Assembly: GCF_963676685.1 (NCBI RefSeq)
Contig: NC_092346.1
Coordinates: 27,045,133 to 27,109,132 of the forward strand
Direction: 5' to 3'
Source of the DNA: Mytilus edulis
Taxonomy: Eukaryota > Mollusca > Bivalvia > Mytilida > Mytilidae
Length of the DNA stretch: 64,000 nt
Shown: in pieces, positions 31,227 to 43,808 of the stretch
Numbering within the stretch: the first letter of the stretch is position 1
Layout: every line of letters starts with the position of its first letter
Program-made: the position numbers and the translations under genes
The notes under the pieces: generated by a model
What the model saw: the letters and a program-made list of their open reading frames with translations, nothing else
What the model was told of the DNA's origin: nothing
The model's database searches: none

Positions 31227-33690
31227 TACTTTTTCTCTTTACATCTGAAATATATGGGGAAAAGCTCTCTATAAATATGAATGAGTTATATATAACAAAT
31301 AATTTTCCCAAAAATATTACTGTATTAAGTTATCAGTATTATGAATAGATTCTACAAGTCCCGATATCTCATGACAAAACATATGCTATAGCTATATACA
31401 TTAGGAAACTGTAAAAAGAAAAAAAGAAAAATACGGATCAGCAAGACAAGATCCTCAAAAGTGCATCTATCCAAAATTATCTTGAATCCTTGAAGGAACT
31501 TAAATGACGACTTTTATCATTTTTGCTTTGTTTTTACGTAATATCTTGAAAACTGTAATGAAAAGATAGATTTCTAAAATGCAAAATTGATCAATAAGTA
31601 CTACATATCTACAAATAGGTCAAATAGAAGAAATTGTTAGTCCGCTCCCTGAAAGAATTATTGAGAACTTTAGATTGATCGAAAGACAAAATCTATTTGA
31701 TTGATGAGGTATGTCAACTTTTAATATGAGTTATTGTCCTTTAATATGGATTTTTATGTCCCATCCCCTCCTAGGGGGCATAATTTTTGTCGGTCTGTGT
31801 GTCTGTTTGTTTGTTCAGTTGTTCTTTCGTCTGGCTGGCTGTCTGTCCCACTACAGATTTAAGGTTTTGGTCAAGTTGGTTTTTGATATAGTTCAAGTCC
31901 AATTAATTTGAAACTTAGTTCACACATTGCATATGCTATAACCTTTCTTATGCTTATGTTCAAATAGAGTTTTGATCCAAGTTTTACGGTCCACTAAACA
32001 AAGCAAATGAAAGTGCTAGTGGAGGTTAAAGTGTTTTTCCAAGTTTTTGGTCAGGGTAGTTTTTCAGCGTTTGATAAAATTGAAATCCAATCAACTTAAA
32101 ACTTAGTACATATGGTCCCTATGATATGATCTTCCCAATTTAAACGCCAATTTATATTTTTGACCTCAATTTCACGGTCCACTGAGCATAGAGAATGGTA
32201 ATGGGAGTGGGTCATCTATGTACTATGAACACATTCTTGTTCCTTTTAGTTTTGTTTTGGGAACCAAAGGTATGTTTGCATAAGAAAACTTCAAACAGCA
32301 AAAATTATCAGCTTTACTAGATCTACAAATAAGTCATATCTGAAATTAATAGTTAACTTAAATGATATTTTATCCATTTTTGAAAATCAAAAGCAGAGAG
32401 ACCATAAACAACAAAAAATAATCAGTCAAACATCTACTCTATGTATAATCTTGGAGAGTCCACCCAGGTATTTGTGAAGTTGCACCGAATGATCAAGTTG
32501 AGAGACTCTTAATTTCTAACCTGAAATTTATTTTCGAAGTGACACTGAGAAATTAAAATATCTAGAAAAACAGAGTATACTATCTCCTTGAAATTTTTGG
32601 ACTGTCAGAATAATAAATCAAATAAAGTAAATTTTCCCTTTCTTGTGTTGGACATTTGTTATGTTTTTACTTTCTGTTTTAAACAATCAAGGATTTCTTG
32701 TTTAATGTATTGATATACTATTGCCTGAGTTTAATGAAATATTGATTTTAGTTAATTAATTAAATGTGCAATTGAATTATTTGAACATTCTTACCATGAA
32801 CATTTTGACGGAAAGGAATTTGAACAGGGAAGTAAAATGTCTAATATCTGGGACACTTACGTATACTATTGATTCAAATAGAAATTCTTATCCCAACAGT
32901 TAAATGTCTTTGTATGAATATAAATTTGATACACTAATATATTTTTATTTATTTAAATGCGTGTTTTTTTTTCATACTTACTTAAAAACATTCAACAATT
33001 TGTAAAGAATCTCCAATGTATGTAATCACACAAATCTGATAAATATTGTTTTTTACAATTAATTAAAACAACTTTCATATTTTTTTTATTTATTAAACAT
33101 CTTAAAAAAATATCAAAGTTTTAGTATAACTTAGTTAAAAACTTTTTTAATGACGATATATGTAACCCCTCAAGGAAGATGAAGAACTGCATGATTTAAA
33201 TTATAGAAACAAAACATTATTTGAATCTGGAATAATTTTGAATTCTGGAAAATTGATAAGAAATGTATGATGAAAAAAATGAGACACTGAGGGTGAGGGG
33301 GTAGTTAGTTTATACAGAAATAAAAGCAAACGTAATTTGAATCTAAGTCGTGTAAGAAGGGCTAAACCCCTAAAGTTGGTTAGTTTTCATCATACATTTC
33401 TTTTCGGTTTAACATAGTTTGGAATTATTCCAGAATCAAATATTTGCTTTTTTTTAAAGTTCAATTACTTCTTAAAAAAAACATGTTTGGACAAGATATT
33501 TCATTCAGAAATACTTGTGATAATACTATTAAGGCAAAAATATATTTTTTTGGCACCTCCCCTAAAAATTAATAAAACTATGACCGCTTACATAAACACT
33601 ATTTGTATTTTCAGTCAATTTAGGTCATAAAAAATCATAATCTTCATGGGTTTTTGGCATATTTAACCTTGGCCGCCATCCACTATCCAA
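31227..33690. other. Upstream region of TRIM copy 3, interspersed repeats
   Basis: This is homologous to 10754-13395 of unit A. The proximal 100 bp match unit D, not A, including loss of a 'gggagtgaatggg' segment. The 'tttttatgtcccatcc' repeat is at about 31750-32260 and the imperfect palindrome at 33213-33440. No gene is supported. Confidence 0.5.
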
Positions 33691-33699
33691 ACAGTTGTT

Positions 33700-35275
33700 A
33701 TATTGATGAATTCTATATCAAAATTGAAATCTTTTGGTTACAAAACATTTTGGATCGTAGATGGCGGCCAAAGTTTTCTTAAAGCTTTTAGGTCTAAAAA
33801 TTGCACAAAATCGACATATTTTGACAAAATGTCTAAAATGGGCCTACTTTGGAGAATATTGTATACCTAAACTACATAAGTGTCCTTACAAACAACGGTA
33901 TATTGCTGGGTCTTCCAAGTGCTCTACGGAACCTCTTTCTAAATTATTAATATATATTTTATCAGCAATCGAAGACGGGCTTCAAAGTTATTGTGAAACT
34001 GGAGTGAAACAGATGTAGATACTTAAAAATTCCGAAGATATTTTTTAGTACATACAATCTAACTCTCTTTCATCTTGTAATAGTATTAAAACATTTATGG
34101 CTTTTCTACATTTTACACAAGTATTCCACATTCCAAACTAAAAGACAAATTGAAAGAGTTGGCATTGCTTTGTTTCATAAAAAAGAATGGCCAACGTAGA
34201 TACAAGTTTCTTGTCTTCGGGAGGGATAAATCCTACTTTGCATGTAAAGGATCACTCTGATTCAAACAAAACATTCGCTGAAACTGACATTATCAAGATG
34301 CTTGATATCTTGATTGACAACATACATTTGTATTTGTTACGTTCGGAGGACGTGTTTTTCAACAGACTCTCGGCATTCCAATGGGAACCAATTGCGCCCT
34401 CTTCTTGCCGACTTGTTTCTTTATTATTATGATGCTAACTTCACACGGGAACTTCTTAGGAAGAAAGATAAGAAGTTAGCATTATCCTCTAACTCTTCTT
34501 TCCGCTATATGGATGATGTTCTTTCACTGAATAATTCAAAATTTGGTGACTATGTTGAACGCATCTATCGAATCGAACTAGAGATAAAGGATACAACAGA
34601 TACAGTTAAGTCGGCCTCATATCTTGAATTACATCTAGAAATTGACTGTCGGTTGAAAACAAAACTTTACGACAAAAAAGATTCTTTCAGCTTTCCAGTT
34701 GTGAACTTTCCATTTCTAAGTTGCAACATTCCAGCAAAACCTACATACGGGGTATATATCGCCTTATTGATACAATATTCCCGTGCTTGCATTTCCTATC
34801 ATGATTTTCTTGATAGAGAGTTGCTGCTCACAAGGAAGCTATTAAACCAAGAGATCCAATTGGTGAATCTTCGTAAATTTTACGGACGCCATCACGAGGT
34901 GGTTGACCGTTATGGAATAACCGTTTCACAAATGATATCGGATATGTTCCTTACGTCGTAACTACAATCCCCTTCCCTTTCATGAATGTGACCTACCGAA
35001 TAAGACTATTTTCCGGATAATTTGTTATAACATAAGCAACACGACGGGTGCCACACGTGGAGCAGTATCTCAGTGTTTTCCCTTCCGGAGCACCTGATAT
35101 CACCCCCAGTTTTTACTGAATGGGGTTAGTGATGCTTATTCTTTAGTTTTCTATGTTGTGTGTACTATTGTTTGTCTGATTGTCTTTTTCATTTTTAGCC
35201 TTGGCGTTGTCAGTTTATTTTCGATTTATGAGTTTGACTGTCCCTTTGGTATCTTTCGTCCCTCTTTTAATGAAA
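33700..35275 (+). pseudogene. Reverse-transcriptase relic, unit C copy
   Basis: Plus-strand frames at 33761-34018, 34187-34432 and 34314-34961 cover the same protein as 13400-14935. The box RYMDDVLSL is kept and the last frame is open over about 215 codons to the 'SQMISDMFLTS' end. Internal stops and a frameshift at about 34320-34430 (in the GGRVFQQT region) break it. The 3' part ends at the 'cgtccctctttt' block near 35270. Confidence 0.65.
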
Positions 35276-35392
35276 AGAACTGCCGACGTATTTAGCATTA
35301 AGGCTTTTGAAATAGACCCATTTACGAACCAAATTATGACCTTTTTTCCACATGCACTTGTTTCTGTCAATGTTGGGTTTAGGTAAAATGAC

Positions 35393-35498
35393 AGAAAGTC
35401 ACAGGGCAAAAAGTCCCAGGACATAAAGTCACAAATGTGGTAGGACATAAAGTCACAAATGTGGTAGGACAAAAAGTCACAGGACAAAAAGTCACATA
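35393..35498. repeat. AGTCACAGG minisatellite
   Basis: About six imperfect copies of a 16-18 bp unit (GGACAAAAAGTCACA variants), longer than the array in unit A at 15043-15105. Confidence 0.75.
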
Positions 35499-35504
35499 TA
35501 ATAT

Positions 35505-37599
35505 GAGGGGGGGCAAGGGGTTTAACTGTTATGCTGTTATGGGGCATTTTAATTCTTTGTTATCTGTTATTCTGAAAATATATTTACTGTTAGCTGTTAT
35601 TATCTTATTCTTTGTTAGCTGTTATAGGACTATTATCTATTTTGTTATCTGTTATTGTGAGAATCTATTTGCTGTTAACTGTTATTGAAAAATGGAATGT
35701 TAGCATTTTGACAGCCAGTCTTCCGTAGAAATTGAAGATAATTGAAAATTGTGATTTGAATGGATAATAGTCTCATTGACACGCTTACCACATCTTCTTA
35801 CAATGTATATCTATTGGGGTCTTTCTACTGGTAATATCGGGTGGCCCTGCACGATATTTGCAGAAGAATTTCAGTAACATACATCACATAAACATATAAA
35901 ATTAATTGGACCCAGGACCATTCCAGTATATATTATTATTATCCTTTGTAATAAATTCCATTGTCTGTGAACATGTAGCATTTTGAACAAATTATAATTC
36001 ACTTATTACTTGTACAATAACTTATAGTATGGATTTTGTTGTAAAAAAAAGCATTGGTACACCCAATAGATTTTTTTATTCAATGACCACAAAATAATCT
36101 TTATGTACTGTACTATTACACCACTGTCCCTGATTAAGGGAGGATTAGACACCAACTAGCATGCTTAAGTTGACGCAGTCACATTCTGTATGTGCCTCTT
36201 TCCAAGTCAGGAGCCTGGATTCAGTGGTTGTAGTTTGTTACTGTGTTACTAAGTTTCTCGTTCACTATTTTGTGGATAAATTAGGCAGTTAGTTTTCTCC
36301 TTTGAATTGTTTACATTACTAAGTGGTGTGGGTTTGAATTATGGCTTTGGGAATTATACAACATCTTTTTCTATTAGCATTTATATTATAAGTGCTACTC
36401 CGACTCTTTTCATTTACATGAAAGAGAACCCTGACTGACAGACCACCATATTTAAAAAAAAAATTCAACTGCTTCACATGGCAAAAATTGAAGCTCAGAA
36501 ACTATTGATGCAAATACAGATGTGTCTTCAGTTTAATTTTTCGACAAATACCCTTTTAAACGGTCCTACAGCTTCTCCAATGATGTACCCAAATTTTCCA
36601 TATTCTATAATTTCACATAAGATACATGATTGGTGTTTCACTTGGTGTCATCCAAATTTTCACTGGGTCCTATTTCTATAATACTATCAGAAGTATCACT
36701 TGAGTCAATTTCTATTATCAGAATAACCATAACTGGTATGCGTGTTTCAGTTACATGTCCTGTCTCCACTAATCTGGGTATTTTTGTATTTTATAAGTAA
36801 ATTTTATCATGAGGTCATTAAATAAAAAAAATATATTGTGCATCAATGTTTTTTTTTTATTACTTGTAAAGTATATATATTGCTTTTCAGAAGAAAAAAA
36901 AATCTAAAAATCAAATTGATAATAAAGTATCACTGGCTGCACTATTTTCAACAATTAAATAAAACAAACTAAATCATTAAAAATTGATCTAGATTAAAAA
37001 TATCCCTATATCAAAAACAGAAACTAGTAATTTCGTTCAAAAAAATTCAACATCCAGACATCCCCAAGTCAGGACTCTGGCCTTTGTTAGTCTTATATTA
37101 TTTTAATTTTAGTTTCTTGTGTACAATTTGGAAATTAGTATGGCGTTCATTATAACTGAACTAGTATACATTTGTTTAGGGGCCATCTGAAGGACGCCTC
37201 CGGGTGCGGGAATTTCTTGCTACATTGAAGACCTGTTGGTGACCTTCTGCTGTTGTTGTTTTTTTCTATGGTCGGGTTTTTGTCTCTTTGGCACATTCCC
37301 CATTTTCATTCTCAATTTTATAACTTATTGTACAAGTTACGGAAAAAAATCAACCAAGGCAGAACTGCCTCAACGGCCGAAACATCTTGTTTACACAAAT
37401 TACAATTTAAATTTCTAGGTCCATACCACAAGTTATATACTAAGATCTACGAGTCATCTACTGGATTGGTCCTGGACAGATTTATTTTCATATTTCATTT
37501 ACTGTTATCTGTTATTATCTCTTTTCAATTCCTTGTTATCTGTTTTTCACCAAATCAATTCACTGTTTGGCTGTTATGGGGACCCCCCTTGCCCCCCTC
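35505..37599. mobile_element. 2.1-kb element with GAGGGGGG-CAAGGGG inverted ends and TAATAT target duplication
   Basis: TAATAT flanks the block (35499-35504 and 37600-37605), and unit A shows the uninterrupted site (AATATGTTGACAATTG at about 15105). The left end GAGGGGGGGCAAGGGG is inverted at the right end as CCCCCCTTGCCCCCCTC, and 'gctgttatgggg' is also mirrored just inside. The left 180 bp and the last 100 bp are built of TGTTATCTGTTATT-type repeats. Short open frames inside show no known domain. This is a non-autonomous DNA element of undetermined superfamily. Confidence 0.75.
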
Positions 37600-37605
37600 T
37601 AATAT

Positions 37606-38462
37606 GTTGACAATTGTTTGAATATATAAGAGAAATATCTTGAAATATTTACTTTTTAATACTTATATTCATATTAACGTTTAGGAAATGTGTCATTATA
37701 CTTGAAAAATGAAGATTTATTTAATTTTAATCATGCAAAAGAAAGACTTCTTGGGCACCATGAAGCCATTTAAGTGCCAAGCCACTTCTTCTTCTTCTTC
37801 TTTATGTAAATCTCTCCAGCGTTGGAGCACACACAGCTAGCTGTGTTCCCTTAACGGATTAGTTTTTAAAAATGATATCCACAAGTTATTCCAAATTGTA
37901 ATGAAATCCTCCACCAGAACGTTGCACATGCACAAAATTTATTTACAGAAATGTACATATTATATACACGGATTACCCATTCATTATCCAGGATGTAGAT
38001 ACGGCGATAAAAGCAATGTCTAGTTAAATAAGATCAATTAACTATTTTGGCTGTTGAATTCACTGGCTAGAGTTAATGAATTAAAAGGTCTTCATTCATA
38101 TGGGAGCCAAGAAGAGCAAGCCAAAATTATATGCATTTAGAAGATGCTATAGATGGTTATTTTCTATCTAATGTTGATATCTCTGTTAATAAGCAATAAT
38201 ATATTTTTGCGTTATAAGAGTTAGTTCTACATTGTACTCAAATTTTAAAGTCTTGAAGAACACACGTTCAGGCTTGTATATATGGTGTATATTATAGTTA
38301 AGCAAGCAGATATTAACGTTCTAAATAGTTATGCATAAACATCACACTAAAGTATTTTAACGGCAACTATTTTACTATTTATGATATATATCAGATATAG
38401 ACACATGGTGGTAAATATTGTCATTAGTGTCTTTATGGGGAGCTGTGATACCTAGGGAAGTG
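37606..38462. other. Non-coding flank, probable 3' untranslated part of the LINE
   Basis: The first ~50 bp match unit A (15105-15160); after that it has no partner in the window. A CTTCTTCTTC run lies at 37787-37800. The junction between host DNA and the LINE 3' end is not visible by eye. Confidence 0.35.
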
Positions 38463-41400
38463 TTATATCTCGGCTGATAGTCTCTTTTTGTTAATTTCAT
38501 AGCAGTATATTCTGGACATATTTTCAATCTTTCCAAGTATTTCTGGGTTGTTCGGTATAATGTTCAGATTTGCGAAGCTTTGACAGTCTACTATAAGTGT
38601 ACATATTGCCTCACGGTTACTGAAGTGAGTTGCCCATGTTGATTCAGATATAATACTCACTATAAAGTTCTTAATTGGAGTATATAATGCTATCCTAATG
38701 TTCATATACAATGGACAAGTTGTTAACACATGACATAGGTCTTCGTTTTCAGTTCTACAGTTTGGACAAATCGGGTCTACTTCGGCCTGATTAAATCTGT
38801 GTCTATGAGCTTGTAATAGATAGATTCCCGTTAACATGCGGCTTTTTGTAATTGCTTTTCTAATGTCCGAGACTGATGAAGAAACTGTAGCCCAAACAGG
38901 ATGTGTGACACCTATTGTTAAGTTCGAAATTGCTAAATTTTGTAGAGTTGATTTTTCTTCACATTCTAGGCGTAGTTTGCTAGTCCAATGACCGTTTATT
39001 GCTGATTTTGTCCGTTTTTTCCATTCTATTTTTGAATACTTCTTTTCGCATAATTCCAGAAAGAAAGGTGGGTTGTACATCTCTAAAAACTCTGCTGTTT
39101 TGGTGAAAAAGCTTGTTGATCTTCCGGAAATATATTGACGCATAGCTAGTGATCTAATAGTGTCATTGTCGCTATTGAGAACACCAAATAAGAGGCTAAG
39201 TTGTCTTTTGTGAATTTAAGCAATAAGCGGTAGAGCTCACAGAAGTAGGTATACTGATGCACATGCTGTCCTTTTCGGAAGAGACTGAAGTTTTCTCAAG
39301 GTATCGAGGTGGAAGCTTGAAAGAAGCGACATTTCTTTAGAATTCACATTTAGAGTTTCAAGCCCGTACAGTAGCCTTGGTAGGACGTATGCTTGATAGA
39401 TTCTATATGAAGATTTAGGATTTAAACCATTTGATCCATGTACACCAGTCTTTATGAGCGAGTATAATGTTCTTCTGGCTAAACTGATGCGATCATCTAC
39501 ATTTATTCGGGTTTCATCTTTTGTTGATCTTGTTAGCCCTAGGTGGGTTGTACGATCCGTACAATTTAAATCATTGTTCCCCATTTTAAAAGCATCGCTA
39601 TCTTCAGGATCTTTACGTTTATTTCCAGTCTTTATTATAACATTACTCTTTTGAGGATGGATGTTAAATCGATGGTCTTTTGAGTAGTTATCGACAATGT
39701 TCAGCATTTCTTGCATTTTTTCTCTATTGAGGGATAAAAGTACGATGTCATCTGCACAAGTAGGACATCCAACATAATTGTTGCCTATATGAGAACCTAG
39801 ATTTCGTTTTTGCAGATCATGAAGCAGTTCGTTTATGTAGGCCTTATATAGGTGAGTAGATAGGACACCTCCTTGACGCACGCCCTGGTGTATTTCAAAG
39901 CTTGTACTTGTTTCTCCTTTCCATTTTACTGTTGATGTTACGCCGCTATATAGCTCCTCGATAATGTTCCACAAATTCAGATTTAGTCCGTAGTGATATA
40001 GCCTGTCCATCAGTATTACGTGACTTACAACATCAAATGCCTTTTGACTGTCGAGTGTTGTGACGAAAATGGTTTGTTTTCCTGTGATCTCTGAGCATGC
40101 CTCCGAAAGTATTAGGGCTGCCATGTTTGGAGATAGTCCTTGTGTAAAACCAAACTGTAAAGGAGATTGACCCAATTTTATTAAGTTAGATTTATCCAAA
40201 ATGATATATTCAAATACTTTTCCAATAACTGATGTGACTGTTATACCACGGTAATTTTCTACCTCATAGAATGCCTTTCCTTTCTTCAGAATCGGAGATA
40301 CTGTTCCGGTTTTAAACGTTGATGGTACTTTTTCCTCTAATAGAATTTGGTTAAATGTTTCTTGCAGTATTTCATGCAAGCTTTCCCCTGAGTGTTTCAA
40401 ATGTTCTTAGGCTAAGTCATATTCGTCTGCTGCTTTCTTAGCATTGAGTTGGTTTATAGCTTTCCGGACGTCTTCCTTAGTTATGGTAACTTCTGTGTCG
40501 GTTGAAGCCTTTGCGATTTCTTTTATGATTTTACATCTTTTCTTACAGTTCAGAAGTTTTTCGTTGTTGAAATTAACGTTGTCTTTTGGTTGGGCCAAAT
40601 CTACATTCACATTGTTCTTTTTTGGATATAGCTTCTTCCTCTCCCATCTTTAGAAAATTAGTGTCAGAATTTGAAGTTTCTGATCTATTTCTTCGGATAT
40701 GTTTGTGGAATATTTGGTCATTTGGATTTTCTTAAAGTTTTTGAATGAATTGTTCTTTTTCTAGTGCAGTTTCTTTTCTTTGTTGTTTTCTGAGATTTCT
40801 TTTGGTTTCCTTTTTGTCTTTAAAGAGAGGATGGTCGTCTCGTGGTCTTCCTGCATCGTTCCAGAGCCTATGTTTGTTTTTGCTAATTCCTATTAGTCTT
40901 TTAACATCAGGGGAAGCTTTTCTTTTGGGTCCATTTAGTTTGATAATTCTTGATGGTACTGCTAGTTTGGTAGCTTTGTGTAGAATTCCCATGACACATT
41001 TTATCTTATCATCAACTGTAGTTTCATCGGATGGAAGGTATTGAAGATGTTTATCAATCTCATTTATGTATATGTCTTTATCCATTTCTTCCCATATTAA
41101 TTTATATGCTACTGAATTTGCTTTAGATTTACTGTTCTTCTTTATTTCTAGATACACATTTGTACAAGCTTTTACTGGTACGTGGGTTGATGTGTTTACT
41201 GGATCTTGACAGTAAATACTGGTTGATAGTAGGATGTCATTGTTAGACAAAATATAGTCAATTTGAGAAGTAGCCTTTCCATCTGTGTGAAAATATGTAG
41301 GTTTTGCTTGGATGTCTCGAGTTGGTTTTAATCCATTATCGGAAGTAAATTGTTTGAGACTAATATCATGCTTGTTGTTTCTTGTTGATATCAATGTTCT

Positions 41401-41860
41401 ATTTAGATCTCCACATAAGATGATGTTGTGTGACTGATCATATTTGCTCTTGATGTTAAATATGATGTCAAGGCATTCCTTATACTCATCCAAAGATTGT
41501 GCTGCATTTGTTGGCATGTAGGCATTTATGAGGCATGTTGGTTTAGGTACTGACATGATCTCTATTGCTATAATTCTTTCATTCCCGTCATCCAATTTTG
41601 AAATCACTTTGTCAAATTTTTGCGGCCAGGCAATAGCTACGCCTGCTCTTCCCCTTGGAATTGGTAGTTAGTTATTGGTTCATTACAATCGTGACTCCGG
41701 CCAAATATCTTATAGTCTGCCAATTTTTCGTCTAGTTTTTGAAGTTCAAAAGACCATAACCAGTGTTCTTGTAAACAGATAATATCTTGTTCTTTACTTA
41801 GATCTGAAAGATAGGCTGCATTTCCCTTTACCCCCTCTATGTTGCAGGTAATTATATTTA
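38463..41860 (-). pseudogene. LINE ORF2 (endonuclease and reverse transcriptase), decayed
   Basis: On the minus strand, an AP-endonuclease-type domain spans about 41860-40950: CLQEHW near the start, then CGDLN and SQIDYIL. A reverse transcriptase spans about 40600-39237, with NYRGI, the catalytic TTLDSQKAFD, HQGVRQGGVLS and CADD in place of the usual F/YADD. The C-terminal zinc-type motif CPNCRTENEDLCHVLTTC lies near 38700. The frame is interrupted by a shift near 41610-41640, breaks at 40610-40732, an in-frame TAA at 40407-40409 and a break at 39143-39237. It is most like the CR1/Jockey group of non-LTR elements. It is unlikely to be active. Confidence 0.85.
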
Positions 41861-42058
41861 ATCTCTGCCGTGACTGTTGAGTGTTTCTGTTGCCATGCCC
41901 ATTCTGAGGATGTCTGGTGGTTTGTTCTTGAGGCTCGGAATTTCTAAAAAAGAGTTCGATTGGTTCTGTCTTCCTTCATCAATTGCATCTTGATTGTTTC
42001 CCGTCATTTGATTGATTGAATTTTCCTCCTTATGAACTATTTGATTTGATTCCTTGAT

Positions 42059-43708
42059 CTATTCACCAGACAAAGGTGCTACTTCTGATTGTACTAATGA
42101 AGCTGACACTTGAAAGTTCTCAGTTATTGTTACTTCTGAATGCTTGCTTTCTGTTGTTGGTTGTCTAACTGGTATGTGGTGAGGTTTTACGTTATTTCTA
42201 TGCACCATTTTGTTTTGTCCATCAGAGCATATAATTGTTGGAACTTGAGCTACGACTTTTGTTGAATTGTCAGCATATAATACATGTGTAGTATTTGCTT
42301 GTTGTTTTTCCAATGTATTGCTTGATGCTTTAGCGTTTGTATTGGTATGTTGAGTCATCATTGTTTGGTTGTTGTTTCTATTTTGATGATAATGAGATGA
42401 CCTTTGTAGATTGGCTTGATGGTATGTTGGCGGTGGTGGAATTTGCCCATTTGCTTGTCTATTTTGGTTCTGATATGAAGCCTGTGTTGGTCTAACATGA
42501 TTTCTACTTTGATGACCATGAGTACTTTGATGTATGTACTGATTATGGTGGGCTGCATTCAAGTTGGTGATTCCTTGACTAGGATGGAATGCAAAGTTAG
42601 TTGCTTGCGGAACATGATATTGATTGAATAGTCCTGCCTGCATAGTTGGTTGAGAAGCATGATTATACATCAGATATTGGTGGTATAAATGCGGTTGTCC
42701 TTGTATGTACGGAGCTGGTTGTGGTACCATATTGATATTTACTGGTGGTATTTGGTTCCTTGTCGATGAAAGAGACTGTTGCAATTGTATTGCAAGCTGT
42801 GTTGTCAGGGCAGTAGTGATACACATATGCTGAGACATTTGTTGTTCTAATGCACGCATGTTGTTGGAGAGGTGCTGATATTGACATTGAGATTGGCATC
42901 CACTGTGATTTGCTTGGTTGTTTGGTTGTTGATTGAACATGTGATAAGTCTGTTCACTATTTTTCATCTGTTGATTTGCTATTAGTATGTTACCTTCTAA
43001 TAGTGCCATTTTTCGTTCCAAAAGGTTTATTGTCTAGTCTCCATCTTTAAGTCTGTTTTCCAGCTCATATATGTATTTTTTAACTCTTCAACATCTTTAG
43101 ATTTTCTTTGTTGGCCTTTACTCTGGTTTAGACTATTTTGTTTGCTGGTCTTTTCCTCCTTTACAGTTGGTCTTTGTTCTGATTCTATCGCAATTTTATT
43201 TTGCGCCAATGTCTGTACAGAATTGGAGGTTGTTAGCATATTTTGGTCTTTAGATTGCGTTTCTTCTGTTATAACTATGCTACTGTTTGTTTCAACAATC
43301 TGGATATTTTGTTGGATTATTTTCATCTCATCTTCTGTTGGTTGCATGGATTGGTCTTTGTCTTTTGAGAGTTCGGTTGCTGGTTCTTGTTGATCTAAAT
43401 GAAGTATATCAATGACTGAGTTGTTTACAGAAGTGTTGTTATGGACAATTTCAGTACTATATAGGTTGTTTTCAATACATAGTCGACAGACAAATGGATT
43501 GTCCTTGATCTTTTCAATATCACTGTCTTTTAGTCCAGCACAGTTGAAATGTATCCATTCATCGCATTGCTCACAACCAACAGTACGTTCGCCTGCTCTT
43601 TTATTGCACATAGGACAGAAGTAAATTGTGCAATCTGTTGGTCCTCGGTTTGAGAGATTTGGGTATACTCTATACTGCTTTGTTCAGTTACATATGGAAT
43701 ATCTTTAT
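42059..43708 (-). pseudogene. LINE ORF1 with PHD finger and Gln-rich region, 5' end lost in gap
   Basis: The minus-strand frame 43611-43027 (open further upstream towards the gap) encodes a PHD finger: CPMC, then CEQCDEWIHFNC and CRLC, which fits the C4HC3 pattern. A charged linker follows. After a frame break at 43022-43030 comes a 320-codon Gln/His/Asn-rich segment ending at 42059. PHD fingers in ORF1 are known from CR1-like LINEs, where they are thought to help chromatin or RNA interactions. The order ORF1 then ORF2 on the same strand supports one element. The 5' end runs into the N run. Confidence 0.75.
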
Positions 43709-43808
43709 NNNNNNNNNNNNNNNNNNNNNNNNNNNNNNNNNNNNNNNNNNNNNNNNNNNNNNNNNNNNNNNNNNNNNNNNNNNNNNNNNNNNNNNNNNNN
43801 NNNNNNNN
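43709..43808. other. Assembly gap (100 N)
   Basis: Exactly 100 unknown bases. This round number usually denotes a gap of unknown size. It hides the LINE 5' end and the start of the following tandem repeat array. Confidence 0.98.

Larger units (their letters stand above)
21867..35504. repeat. Segmental duplication unit C (long copy, partner of unit A)
   Basis: The sequence restarts the same text as base 1 and follows unit A to the AGTCACAGG array. It differs by indels: it lacks MITE 1520-1740, HINE-1, HINE-2 at the TRIM 3' flank, the foldback MITE and the 15246 hairpin. It has the 23237-24673 element, an extra repeat stretch at 25788-26295, and the 35505-37599 insertion at its end. Confidence 0.85.
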
